Of a stretch of 64,000 nucleotides of DNA, positions 32,947-43,740 are shown in pieces. This DNA comes from Stomoxys calcitrans (Eukaryota; Arthropoda; Insecta; Diptera; Muscidae). Location of the stretch: the NCBI RefSeq assembly GCF_963082655.1, contig NC_081554.1, forward strand, positions 66,139,018 to 66,203,017. Direction: 5' to 3'. Position numbers and translations under genes: made by a program. The notes beneath the pieces are model-generated. The model was given only the letters and a program-made list of their open reading frames with translations. It had not been told where the DNA came from and made no database searches. Within the stretch, counting starts at the first letter, position 1; each line of letters starts with the position of its first letter.

Positions 32947-34384
32947 ATCCTGATTGTTACACCTCAAATTAAATTTGCTGTCCAAGATCTCTCCTAAGTG
33001 TTTGACCTTGTCATATATCGAAATCGTTTTGTTGAGGAAACGTGGTGAGTCAAATTGGCCCACCTTCGTCTTCCTCGTGAACAGGCATATTTCATTCTTC
33101 TCTAGGTTAGCATTGAGACCCCTGGGTCTAGCCCAGTCATATGCCATATGCAAGACCTTTTCGGCCCTTCTGCATACCTCGTTCGGATCCTTACTCCTAA
33201 GAAGTATTAAAACATTGTTTGCATAGCAGATTTTCAAGAAATTTAAATGGTCACCCAAAGGAGAGGCGATAAAATGCCCCCAGTGGAGTGCTTTGTGCCA
33301 CGTTCTGTCTTGTCATGGGACCCGCAATTTATCAACCTGTTCCTTAGCATATGGCTTATCCAGTCTCTAAGGATCCGGTCCACCAGGTACTGGTCTAAGG
33401 ATTGGATCAATGTGTCGATCCGCACATTGTTAAACACCCCCTCGAAGTCAATGCAAACCGCCAATGTGTACGTCATGGCATCGAAGGATTCTTCTATTTT
33501 ATGCACAACCTCGTGCAGGGCAGTCTCCACCGACCTTCCCTTGACGGAGGCATGCTGTTTGTATATGAGCAGTTCGCTGGATGTCCACTCTTTGTCATGG
33601 TATCCACAATACGTTTCATGGTTTTGAGTAGTACGTCCTATCTACTCAAAAGGCTTATAGGTATGTAGGCCTTTAGTGTCGCCTAACTTTCCTTGCCGGG
33701 CTTTGTTATAAATACCACTCTTGCCTCTTGCCAGTCTTTCGGAGTATATGTAAGTCCTAAGCACTTTGTGAAAATAGTGGCCAGATGAGGCGCCAGATAG
33801 TCTTCCTCCTTTTGTAGAAACGCCGGAAATATTCCATCAGGTCCGGGTGACTTAAATGGTTTGAAGCTCCTCAAGGCTTCCTTGACCATACATTCCATTA
33901 TGATACGCCTTTGATCAACGCCATCAACCTCCAAGATTCCGGTATCTCTGTGTGTCCCGTCGTATCCTGTGGAAAATGCATTCTCATCAAAAGCCTAAAC
34001 ATATCCTCTGTTGACACTGCTCTCACTTCATGTCGTCTATTAACGTTTCAGTTTGGATATGGGTTTTTGAGAAAAACTTTTTCATCTTGGCGGCATTATT
34101 AACGCTACGACCTGGTCGCAGAAAAGCTTCCAGGAGGCACGTTTTACCGCTCTGATAATCTTATTGTATTGCTTGAGCCGTGGGTAATACACATCCCAAT
34201 ATTCTTTCGATATTTTACGGCGTGCTCTGTTAAAAAGTCTGCGGGCCTCTTTTCCAGTTTTGCGCTGATTTCTTTGAACGGCCGTATCTTCTAAACTAGT
34301 AATCTGATATTTTTTGGGTAGCATTTTTGAAATCGTTCAAATGTTTTACAGAAGAAAGTTTCTTTCTAAATTTCGTAGGCGCAC
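32947..34384 (-). mobile_element. LINE copy D, reverse transcriptase part, inactive
   Basis: The minus strand carries, in order: a linker (RKTGKEARRLFNRARRKISK), the RT fingers (KSPGPDGIFPAFLQKE, ARVVFITKPGKES), the palm (CIDFEGVFNNV, GGILSPLLW, then CYANNVLILLRSKD) and the thumb (MAYDWARPRGLNANLEKNE, TRKTKVGQFDSPRFLNKT). This layout, with an upstream endonuclease and downstream RNase H in sister copies, fits the I-superfamily (LOA/R1-like) of non-LTR elements; the exact clade is not certain. The catalytic YADD reads YANN and there are frame breaks, so it is dead. Confidence 0.8.
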
Positions 34385-34664
34385 AAGAAAATATTGATTT
34401 TTGCCACCTGTTTCCTCTGTCCGCGCCATAGCCCGACGACAGCATAGTTAAACGCATTAAAATACAACGGTTGCTTTGACTAGGTCATGCTGTCGGAGTG
34501 AATGAAGAAACACCAGCGAAGAAGTCTTTAAGCGGCGGCCATGACACGCAAAAGGGCAAGACCAATCTTATTGTATATGGAGTGACCAAGTGAGAAAAAC
34601 ATATCGAAACTGGGGGTCAGAGATTGAAGAAGGGGTGCAGAATATAAAGGCGCTTGGAAATCTA
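34385..34664 (+). mobile_element. RTE-like LINE 3' fragment, left of the mariner
   Basis: Matches the 3' segment of the copy at 36893-38432 (AGCATAGTTAAACGCATTAA, AATACAACGGTTGC, GGTCATGCTGTCGGAGTGAA). It is interrupted by the intact mariner at 34665 and resumes at 35943. Confidence 0.75.
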
Positions 34665-35940
34665 TTGGGTTGCCCAAAAAGTAATTGTCGGTAATATAGT
34701 CGGCGTTGACAAATTTTCAACGGCTTGTGACTCTGTAATTGCATTCTTTCTTCTGTCAGGTATCAGCTGTTACTTTTAGCTTGCTTTAGAAAAAATGTGC
34801 GCGAAATTTTGTTTACATTTGTTTGTTTGGCGTCAATTTTAATATGGAGCCCACAAAGGAGCATTTTCGTCATATTTTACTTTATTATTTCCGTAATGGA
34901 AAAAACGCGGAGCAGGTTGCTAAAAAGTTACGAGATGTGTATGGTGATAAAGCCTTAAAAGGAAGACAGTGTCAAAATTGGTTTCGCAAATTCCGTTCTG
35001 GAGATTTTTCACTTAAAGATGAGCCACGTTCAGGTCGGCCAAATGAAGTTGATGATGACCAAATCAAAGCATTAATCGAATTGGATCGTCATGTAACTGA
35101 GCGTGAGATAGGAGAGAATTTAAATATACCAAAATCAACCGTTCATTATCACATAAAAAGTCTTGGACTGGTGAAAAAGTTTGATATTTGGGTACCACAT
35201 GTATTGAAAGAAATTCATTTAACAAACCGAATCAACGCTTGTGATATGCACCTTAAACGCAATGAATTCGATCCGTTTTCAAAACGAATCATAACTGGAG
35301 ATGAAAAATGGATTGTTTACAACAACGTTAGTCGAAAACGATCATGGTCCAAGCATGGTGAACCAGCTCAAACCACTTCAAAGGCTGATATCCACCAAAA
35401 GAAGGCTATGCTGTCTGTTTGGTGGGATTGGAAGGGTGTGGTATATTTTGAGCCGCTTCCAAGGAACCAAAAGATTAATTCGGATGTTTACTGTCAACAA
35501 TTGGACAAATTGAATACAGCCATCAAGGAGAAGCGACCAGAATTGGTCAATCGTAAAGGTGTCATATTCCACCAGGACAACGCTAGACCGCACACATCTT
35601 TGGTCACTCGCCAAAAACTGAGTCAGCTTGGCTGGGAACTTTTGATGCATCCACCATATAGCCCTGACCTTGCACCATCAGACTACCATTTATTTCGATC
35701 TTTGCAGAACTCCTTAAATGGTAAAACTTTCGGCAATGATGAGGCTATAAAATCGCACTTGGTTCAGTTTTTTGCAGATAAAGGCCAGAAGTTCTATGAG
35801 CGAGGAATACTAAATTTGCCAGGAAGATGGCAAAAGGTTATCGAACAAAATGTATATTTGATTAAAGTTCATTCTAAGTTTTATTAAAAATGCATTTACT
35901 TTCTTTTAAAAAATCCGCAATTACTTTTTAGGCAACCCAA
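34665..35940 (+). mobile_element. mariner-family DNA transposon, apparently complete
   Basis: A 1276 bp element flanked by the TA target duplication (34663-34664 and 35941-35942). The terminal inverted repeats start TTGGGTTGCC and match over at least 23 bp with one mismatch. It contains a single open transposase frame. It sits inside a non-LTR retrotransposon 3' fragment: the LINE reads up to 34664 and resumes at 35943. Length, TA duplication and one uninterrupted ORF are all as expected for Tc1/mariner elements. Confidence 0.95.
34844..35887 (+). CDS. mariner transposase, full length
   Basis: Transposase of 347 residues that cuts and reinserts the element through its inverted repeats. The ATG at 34844 is chosen over an upstream in-frame TTG at 34823. 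The N-terminal half carries two helix-turn-helix DNA-binding regions (about residues 5-50 and 85-110) joined by RSGRP near 62-66, and the linker motif WVPHVL (116-121; usually WVPHEL). The catalytic D,D34D triad is complete: D153 in TGDEKW, D245 in HQDNARPH and D280 in YSPDLAPSD, with exactly 34 residues between the last two. Length matches the family (about 345). The overall sequence recalls the cecropia-type group by eye, but the subfamily is not settled. No stop or frameshift is seen, so it may be active. Confidence 0.95.
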   Translation: MEPTKEHFRHILLYYFRNGKNAEQVAKKLRDVYGDKALKGRQCQNWFRKFRSGDFSLKDEPRSGRPNEVDDDQIKALIELDRHVTEREIGENLNIPKSTVHYHIKSLGLVKKFDIWVPHVLKEIHLTNRINACDMHLKRNEFDPFSKRIITGDEKWIVYNNVSRKRSWSKHGEPAQTTSKADIHQKKAMLSVWWDWKGVVYFEPLPRNQKINSDVYCQQLDKLNTAIKEKRPELVNRKGVIFHQDNARPHTSLVTRQKLSQLGWELLMHPPYSPDLAPSDYHLFRSLQNSLNGKTFGNDEAIKSHLVQFFADKGQKFYERGILNLPGRWQKVIEQNVYLIKVHSKFY

Positions 35941-35942
35941 TA

Positions 35943-36010
35943 TATTACGTTCCGCTTAAGGATCAAATGATTTGTAATGACCAACTAAAATAAAAGTAAA
36001 GTAAAGTTGA
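35943..36010 (+). mobile_element. RTE-like LINE 3' end, right of the mariner
   Basis: Resumes the LINE (TACGTTCCGC, then TAATGACCAACTAAAAT) and ends with the simple tail AAAGTAAAGTAAAG, like the tail of the copy ending at 38432. Confidence 0.7.
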
Positions 36011-36047
36011 ATTCACTTTTAGAGAACACTCATATAGACCGATCTGC

Positions 36048-36338
36048 AAATGCAAATTTGCCCATGACCATTCCATTAAAGTGCCGTCCGATTCAAGTTA
36101 AAAGCTCAACGATAAGGGACTTCCATTTTATAGCCGAGTCCGACCGCCTGCCGCAGTGCGACACCTCTTTGTGGAGAAGTCTTTACATGGCTGCCATACC
36201 AAATGGTACAGTACCTCCCAAACGTCGCCAGCATTAGGTGGGGATAACCACCGCTGAAAAATTTCATGATTTTCTTGCCAGGATTCGAACCCAGTCGTTC
36301 AGCGTCGTAGGCTAACCTCTGCGCTACGGTGGCTTCCG
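36048..36338 (-). repeat. tRNA-derived SINE
   Basis: Minus strand: head at 36338-36270 with GGCCACCGTAGCGCAGAGG-like sequence (first bases read GGAAGCCACCG), box B GGGTTCGAATCC, body GGACTCGGCTATAAAATGG, tail CATGGGCAAATTTGCA. Slight internal deletions. Confidence 0.8.
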
Positions 36339-36408
36339 GTTTCTCCATTTTATTTCTTGAGGACACCGAGGGCGAAATTTTCGCTCGATTTCAATAAAAT
36401 TTAAAATA

Positions 36409-36646
36409 TTGGTTTGCCCAAAAAGTAATTGCGGATTTTTTAAAAGAAAGTAAATGCATTTTTAATAAAACTTAGAATGAACTTTAATCAAATATACTTT
36501 TTTTACACTTTTTTTTCTTAAGCAAGCTAAAAGTAACAGCTGATAACTGACAGAAGAAAGAATGCAATTATAGAGTCACAAGCTGTAAAAAAATTTGTCA
36601 ACGCCGACTATATGAAAAATCCGCAATTACTTTTCGGGCAACCCAA
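36409..36646 (-). mobile_element. mariner-derived MITE, copy 1
   Basis: A 238 bp internally deleted mariner with both terminal repeats (left TTGGTTTGCCC, right GGGCAACCCAA) and TA duplication (36407-36408, 36647-36648). It keeps the first 130 or so bases of the full element and about 100 bases of its 3' end, in reverse orientation; nearly all the transposase gene is missing. Confidence 0.92.
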
Positions 36647-36892
36647 TATCAGCCTCCTCTGTGGTGTTTAAAATAGTGTGGAGATTTCGATGAAGCTCCC
36701 ACATAGACTTTGAACTTTGCGAAGAGCTAATTCATTTAATGTCTTGATATTCGAAGAGGTAGGTTATATTAGTGCCTCTTATATCAATCCTGAAAATGGT
36801 TCAGGTAGATAAAGTTTAGCCGCCATATAAACCATTCCCTTACACACACATAAGACATAAGGTTCGCCGAAAATCAAGAGTGATGGATATTC

Positions 36893-38432
36893 GAATGTTT
36901 ACCTCCTAGTCAGAATGAGGTCCAAGTAGCAGTGACCCGACTAAAGAACAACAAGGCAGCAGGAGCCGACGGGATACCCGCTGAACTATTTAAGACCGGA
37001 GGCGACACGCTGATAAGGCGTATGCATCAGCTTATCTGCGCAATCTGGCTAGAAGAACACATACCCGATAATCAGAACCTCAGCATACTACGTGCCGTAC
37101 ACAAGAAAGAAGACAAGACGGAATGTGCCAACTACAGAGGAATAAGTCTCCTAACCATCGCATACAAGATACTCTCGAGCGTACTGTGTGAAAGATTAAA
37201 ACCTAAAGTCAATGAGATAATTGGGCCCTATCAATGTGGCTTTAGACCTGGAAAATCCACCCTAGACCAGATATTCACACTGCGCCAAATCCTGGAAAAG
37301 ACTCGAGAAGGATCAACACCTACCATATCATTGTTGGCTACAAAGCCGCCTTCGATACTCCTTTACGTTCAAAGGTATTTCAAGCCATGTCTGAGTTTGG
37401 TATCCCTGCAAAATTAATAAGACTCTGAAGGATGACACTTGCTGATACGCGTTCCTCAGTAAGAATAGAAAAGGATCTTTCCGAACCATTTAGTACCAAA
37501 CGAGGGTTCAGACAAGGAGACAGCCTCTGGTGTGATCTCTTTAATATCGTGCTGGAGAAGATTATACGAGATGCAGATGTGAATAGATATGGCACACTAA
37601 TCACAAGAGAACACATTCTACTCGCCTATGGCGACGACATCGATATCATAGGTCGGTCACCGGAAGTAGTAACTGCAGCCTTTGAAAGAATCGAAAGAGA
37701 GTCAGTGAAAATGGGTCTGGCAGTAAATGTAGATAAGACGAAATGCATGGTTTCAACTCCCAAAAGGCTTTGCACAACCGAGCAGGTAAAGAAAATGGAG
37801 AAAGTAGGGAACCACAACTTTGAGACAGTCAGTAACTTTATCTACCTTGGCACCGCCGTAACCGAAACGAACCAGTTTTGAGATTAAGCGAAAAATAATA
37901 CTGGCAAAAAGATGCTACTTTGGACTAAGTAGGCAGTTTAGAAACAAGGCCACCTCTCGACAGACGAAGATTACACTATACAAGACACTGATATTACCCT
38001 TGCTGTTATATGGCTCTGAAGCATGGGAACTTGTGAAAGCAGATGAGGCAGCGCTTGGAGTATTTGAGAGAAAGATTCTTTGTAAAATATATGGACAGTT
38101 TGCGTTAATGGAGAATATAGGCTAGCTGTATGAGCTGTATGACGACGATAGCATAGTTACACGCATCAAAATACAACGGCTGCGTTGGCTAGGTCATGTT
38201 CTCAGAATGGATGAAGAAGCTCCAGCAAAGAAGTCTTTTGAAAGCAAACACGGTGGTACACGCAAACCAGGAAGACCAAAAGCCCGATGGAAAGATCAAG
38301 TGGTGGGAAACACCACTCGAAACTTGATGTCAGAGATTTTAGAATGAGCGCAGAAGATCGAGGCACTTGGAACGCTATTCTACGTTCGGCTAGTGTAACA
38401 AATATTCCGTCATAGTCAATTAAAGTAAAGTA
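36893..38432 (+). mobile_element. RTE-like LINE, RT to 3' end, 5'-truncated pseudogene
   Basis: Longest copy of this family. The plus strand encodes TRLKNNKAAGADGIPAELFK, ANYRGISLLTIAYKILSSVL, IIGPYQCGFRPGKSTLDQIF, then after a break TKRGFRQGDSLWCDLFNIVL, ILLAYGDDIDIIGRSPEVV (catalytic box YGDD, usually YADD) and MGLAVNVDKTKCMVSTP, and a C-terminal KTLILPLLLYGSEAW. The RT would copy the element RNA at a nicked target. Reading frames are broken near 37330-37430 and at 37880. It ends in a GTAAAGTAAG-type tail after AGTCAATTAAAG. The endonuclease is absent. Confidence 0.82.
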
Positions 38433-39967
38433 AGGATATTCGAAAGTCTGGCCCTGCCTTGTTTTACTTGTAACTTATTACTTTTTTCCTACATTTTTAA
38501 AAACTTCTGTCTGATTCATACATGCCCCACACTTTGCTATCCCCCAAACATGAGTGACCCTTTATCACATGAGTAAACAGCAGCAGGTTGTTTTTAAACA
38601 TATCAGGGAGACCCTCCTTAGTATTTAAACTTTAAAATTTCTTCAATTACTTTTAAACACGGACCTTTTCTTCCAAAAAAGATAACACAATTTTCCACTA
38701 ACGTCTGACAATCGTTTGTGGCTTCGTATATAGTTTTCTTCTTTTCTTTTCTACTACAATAACTGAAGCAAACAGACTAATATTGTATTGTCATTGTCGT
38801 TCAACTCATCCTGCCACATTTTAAAGGGGATTAATTGTTGTTATTTAATTTTTACACAGATACAAACATGCACCCCAATGGATACACGCAATTTTAACGC
38901 AGAAACACGCACTCATTCACACACACACACACACACACAATCACAAATAAAAGACAACAATAACAAATCACAGCAATATTGATTTTGGAAAATTTTTGGC
39001 CATTGCCACATTCCCCTTGGCTAATTCCCTTCTCTTAGTCAATGGGGGGGCTGCACACAGCCTTATCAATTTTTCACTCAGCAGGTATTGTGTGTATCAA
39101 TTTTTTCTTTTTTGGGACATTTCGTTATTAGCTGCTTAATATTTCTTTTTATTTATTTTTCTATTTACTTTTAATTTAAGGTCATTTAAATTAGACCTGC
39201 TTGGTTGATTTCTTTTAGTTTTGACTTCGTTTTCAATATCTCGCTCTCTCTTGTTTTCCTTTTCCACGATACTGTTGTTCACTACACTTGGATGTTAGAA
39301 AAACTGAAATTGTCAAATTGAAAGCAAGTGTTCTTCACCACCAACACCACCATCTCCACCACAAACACACACACACACATACAAATGCCACCTTATGAGA
39401 GAATGGGGAATAAAAGGAAAAACTGCACAATGCAAAAACTATTATCAAAACACTGGACACAGGCAAGGTGCTGCCATCAAGAGTACAAATACGATAAAAA
39501 GAAGAGGAAGCATTTGAATGAAACAGAAAGAAAGAAACAAACAAAACAGAAAATCAACCACCACCACTTACAGGGGAAAGTCATTGCATCAACATTGTGA
39601 CCATTCACCCACCCACCCTTGGTTATATTTTGTTTACTTTTGTGGGGGTGTATTAACAGGGGTGCTTTTCAACAAGGTTGTATTTGGGTATAAAGACAGG
39701 GTTGTATTTATAGGGCAAGAAGACCGACTATTGTGAATGTTTGGCGTTAATATAGAAAGACAAAATACAAGTCGAAGTTTTTTTTTTGAATTTTGCAGAT
39801 AAAAGTGCCTATAAAAACCAAAAATAAATACTGCTTCACAGAAATACCTAAAAAAACCCATTTTGGGCAAAGGTAGGTTCCACATAGGCATTTTTAGTAA
39901 ATTTGCTGTGGAGAATACAAAAATTGTTTGGTGCAAACAAATTTTTGCATGGGGACATATGGAGTAA
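38433..39967. other. Unique sequence, possible first-exon and promoter region
   Basis: Non-repetitive apart from short (CA)n runs at about 38918-38940 and 39364-39380. It contains the strong minus-strand donor at 39571-39570 described separately. No open frame with recognisable domain. Relative freedom from insertions is what one would expect around a promoter, but this is inference. Confidence 0.35.
39566..39590 (-). other. Candidate donor of a non-coding first exon of the LRP11/MANSC-like gene
   Basis: On the minus strand the sequence reads CCCCT/GTAAGTGG with GT at 39571-39570, a strong 5' splice site in a non-repetitive stretch upstream of the gene. It would pair with the acceptor at 30618-30617 across a 9 kb intron made of mariner, LINE and other insertions. 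No other evidence ties it to the gene. Confidence 0.3.
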
Positions 39968-41129
39968 AAACAAGTAAAAGCGTGCTCGGCCGGGCCCAAT
40001 CTTATATACCCTCCACCATGGATCGCATTTGTCGAGTTCTTTTCCCGGCATCTTTTCTTAGGCAAAAAAAAAAGGATAAAATAAAAGATTTGCACTGCTA
40101 TTAGAGCGATATCAAGATAGGATCCGCTTCGGACCACAATTAAATTATATGTTCGAGACCTGTGTAAAATGTCAGCCAATTCGAATAAGAATTGCGCCCT
40201 TTGGGGGCTCAAGATGTAAAATAGAGAGATCGATTTATATGGGAGCTGTATCGGGCTATTCAGATTCTGACCATAATAAGCACGTATGTTGATGGTCATG
40301 AGAGAATCTGTCGTACAAAATTTCAGGCAAATCGGATAGGAATTGCAACCTCTAGAGGCTCAAGAAGTCAAGATCCCAGATCGGTTTATATGGCAGCTAT
40401 ATCAGGTTATAAACCGATTTAAACCATATTTGGCACAGTTGTTGGATATCATAAAATAAACGTCATGCAAAATTTCAGCCAAATCGGATAGGAATTGCGT
40501 CCTCTAAAAGCTCAAGAAGTCAAGCACCCCGATCTGTTTATATGGCAGCTATATCAAGTTATTGACCGATTTGAAGCATACCTGGCACAGTTGTTGGATA
40601 TCATAGCGAAACACGTCGTGCAAAATTTCATTCCAATTGGATAAGAATTGCGCCCTCTAGAGGCTCAAGAAGTCAAGACCCAAGATCGGTTTATATGACA
40701 GCTATATCAGGTTATGGACCCATTTGAACCACACTTGGCACAATTATTGGATATCATAACAAAACACGTCGTGCAAAATTTCATTCTAATCGGATAAGAA
40801 TTGCGCACTCTAGAGGCCCAAGAAGTCAAGATCCAAGATCGGTTAATATGGCAGCATGGACCGATATGGCCCATTTACAATACCAACCGACCTACACCAA
40901 TAAGAAGTATTTGTGCACAATTTCAAGCAGCTAGCTTTACTCCTTCGGAAGTTGGCGTGCTTTCGACAGACAGACGGACGGACGGACATGGCTAGATCGA
41001 CATAAAATTTCGCGACGATCAAGAATGTATATACTTTATGGGGTCTCAGAATAATATTTCGAGTAGTTACAAACAGAATTACAAAATTAGTATACCCCCC
41101 ATCCTATGGTGGAGGGTATAAAAATTTCC
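39968..41129 (+). repeat. Helitron-like element with tandem units (A type)
   Basis: Starts AAAAGCGTGCTCGGCCGGGC and ATACCCTCCACCATGGATCG, about five units, then GACAGACAGACGGACGGACG, AAGAATGTATATACTTTATG, and ends CCCATCCTATGGTGGAGGGT-ATAAAAA. Confidence 0.8.
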
Positions 41130-42180
41130 TAAAAAATGAAAAAAATCTTTTAGTCTGGGAACACCTGCATCAATTCTCTTCAATTGATTCTGTTAATAAC
41201 ATATTGGGCTCTCCCATTATAAAATTTCAGCTCTCTCTCTCTCTGCTTCTCTCACTTCCTTCTCTCTCTCTTTTATTTTAACCTATGTTGCTAACACGCA
41301 AGTACAATCAAACTTCTGGTAGTGGGTGGGTGGCAGCAGTACGGAGGGCAAATGTTAATGAAAATTCTTTTCACAGAATAAACAAGGATAAAAAGGGCAC
41401 TACTAAAATGCTTCTTGCAAATAAACACAAACGAACATACCTTCGTGCATGTATACTATGTGGCGGGGTGGTATGTGTTTACACCATGATGTCCGTGTTA
41501 AATGTAAGATGCCGCCATCTAATGAAGACGAGAACTTTGGAGATACATCGTTAAAGAGGAACAAGAGGAAAATATATGCTTAAGTCTTAAATTATATACC
41601 TTAAGACATAACACAGACACATACTTACTATTTGGCAGACTTGAAGATGGGGATCCTTGTTATTACAATTTAACCCGTGCATATTTAATGTACCTTTTCT
41701 AACATTCACACACGAGTAGGTACGTAAAATATTCATTTAGAATATATGTGTTTGCGAGTGCATTTGTAAAAAGCCTCGACGAGAAATTGTAAATGTACAC
41801 GTGTATGTGTATATGCATAACATTAACATTACAAAATGGATGTGCAAGTTGGCGTGGCTGTGGCGTGCGTTCGTGTGAGAGAAGCGCAATTTCAAGAGCA
41901 CCCAACAATTGCAAAACATTGGCAAATACTAACGACGCCAAATGGTAATAACAACAAAAATATAGACGGCATCGATAACGTCTACCACATGCATGCACCA
42001 TAAACAACATACCACAGGCTCAAATGAAGAATGTTTGAATGGAATGATATCTATACCTGACGCAATGAAAACTTTGGTGTCTAGTTGCTCAGTGAATAAA
42101 TGTGATAGGCAAAGGGTTAAATAGCATGTCACCAGACGCCGCCAGTCGGGGCCTATAATTGTACCTATAAGGGGCTGAAA
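41130..42180. other. Unique sequence with (CT)n tract
   Basis: Contains a pyrimidine (CT)n tract at about 41231-41276 and GTGTATGTGTATATG near 41800. The open frames are short and show no domain. No gene is claimed. Confidence 0.4.
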
Positions 42181-42268
42181 TCATTACCTGTACTCATTTT
42201 CAAATTTCAAAGTTGAAAAAATATATTGGACGATATTCTAAAATTTTTGTACCAAAAAGTTCAAAATA

Positions 42269-42505
42269 TTGGGTTGCCCAAAAAGTAATTGCGGATTTTT
42301 TAAAAGAAAGTAAATGCATTTTTAATAAAACTTAGAATGAACTTTAATCAAATATACTTTTTTTACACTTTTTTTCTAAAGCAAGCTAAAAGTAACAGCT
42401 GATAACTGTCAGAAGAAAGAATGCAATTACAGAGTCAAAAGCTGTGAAAAAATTTGTCAACGCCGACTATATGAAAAATTCGCAATTACTTTTTGGGCAA
42501 CCCAA
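42269..42505 (-). mobile_element. mariner-derived MITE, copy 2
   Basis: A 237 bp element with terminal repeats TTGGGTTGCCC/GGGCAACCCAA and TA duplication (42267-42268, 42506-42507). The internal breakpoint is the same as in the copies at 36409 and 61094. Confidence 0.93.
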
Positions 42506-42509
42506 TAGT

Positions 42510-43010
42510 ACGAAGCGATACGTTCTTTACAGATTGAGCTAAAGCTCTCAAAATTTGGATTCAGGTACAAATTGACCATATGGTACTTTACTTATAAATT
42601 GAGATAAAACTGTCAAAATAAGGACACAGTTAACCCCTAACAATCTTTTTGGGCGAATGGAAGATTTTTCCGAAATGCGTACATTTAGTAGTAAAAAGTA
42701 CAAAATTGTACGAAATGGTGCTTTCATTACTAACCTGTAGCTCTCATAAGTGGGATACAGGTGCATATTGAGAGTGCGTATTTGATGACTGAAAGATTTT
42801 TTCTGGAATTTATGCATTCAGATAATAAAACCTTCTTTAAGGACTGAACTAGAGCTCTCGAAATTGCGATAAAGGTACACGTTGACAGTACTCGTACATA
42901 TAGGACATATATAATATGGTATTTTCTAAAGAGATAAAGCTCTTAAAATTGTGATATAATTACACCTTAACAGTATATATTGGACGACTGAAAGATGATT
43001 CTGCAATTCT
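42510..43010. repeat. Degenerate tandem units, unidentified
   Basis: Four to five diverged units that share AAAGCTCTCAAAATT, GATACAGGTACA-ATTGA and GACGACTGAAAGATT-TTCTG, beginning near 42536, 42598, 42740, 42848 and 42930. A related piece lies before the MITE at 42180-42268. I cannot name the family. Confidence 0.45.
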
Positions 43011-43262
43011 GCTAGTGTCCGACGTTGACGGCGTGAAGGATGCCGCAGAACCAATCCCTGATGATGGTATAACATGTTTATCTCCTAGTAAGAATGCGGT
43101 TCCCGTAACGGTGACCCGACTGAAGAATAACAAGGCATTAGGAGCCGACGGGTTACCCGCTAAACTATTTAAAGCCGGAGGCAACTCGGTGATAAGGCGT
43201 ATGCATCAGCTTGTCTGCGCAGTCAGGCTTGAAGAACGCATGCGCCAATCATCGGCTTTGTA
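43011..43262 (+). mobile_element. RTE-like LINE fragment, plus copy of an inverted pair
   Basis: Encodes VSDVDGVKDAAEPIPDDGI and VTRLKNNKALGADGLPAKLF, QLVCAVRLEER, the linker and start of the RT. It faces a similar piece on the other strand. Confidence 0.75.
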
Positions 43263-43740
43263 GCCTTTCCAGGATTTAGCGCACAGAGAATATCTGGTCT
43301 GTTATAGATTTTCCAGGTCTAAAGCCACATTGTTAGGGCCCAATTATCTCACGGACTTTAGATTCTAATCTTTCACACAGCACGTTCGAGACTACCTTGT
43401 ATGCGATGATTATTCCTCTGTAGTTGGCGAATTTCATCTTGTCTCCTTTCTTGTGTACGAAACATAGTATGCTGAGGTTCCAATCATCGGGTATGCGTTC
43501 TTCTAGTCTGATAGCGCAGATAAGCTGATGGATACGCCTTATCAGCGTGTTGCCTCCGGTCTTAAATAGTTCAGGGGGTAACCCGTCGGCTCCTGCTGCC
43601 TTGTTGTTCTTCAGACGGGTCACTGCTACTTGAACATCATACTGATTAGGAGGTAAACATTCTATACCATCATCATTGATTGGTTCAGAGGTATCCTCTT
43701 CACCGCCAATGTCGGACACTAGCAGTTGGGTAAACTGCTA
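43263..43740 (-). mobile_element. RTE-like LINE fragment, minus copy of an inverted pair
   Basis: The minus strand encodes SDIGGEEDTSEPINDDGIEC, TRLKNNKAAGADGLPPELFK, DWNLSILCFVHKKGDK, NYRGIIIAYKVVSNVLCE and, past a stop, QCGFRPGKS-TDQIFSVR. It lacks the palm. Sequence to about 44160 on the same strand (including STIQAGASREAKLKATGLVH) may be its 5' part, and 44165-44262 resembles an LINE 3' end in plus orientation; these are less certain. Confidence 0.7.

Noticed and set aside
33247..33668. Plus-strand frames opposite the LINE reverse transcriptase
   Set aside because: The minus strand carries the recognisable RT motifs in order; the plus-strand frames are shadows.
41285..42132. Short plus- and minus-strand frames in the unique region at 41-42 kb
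   Set aside because: They overlap each other, contain microsatellite translation, and show no domain or splice signals.
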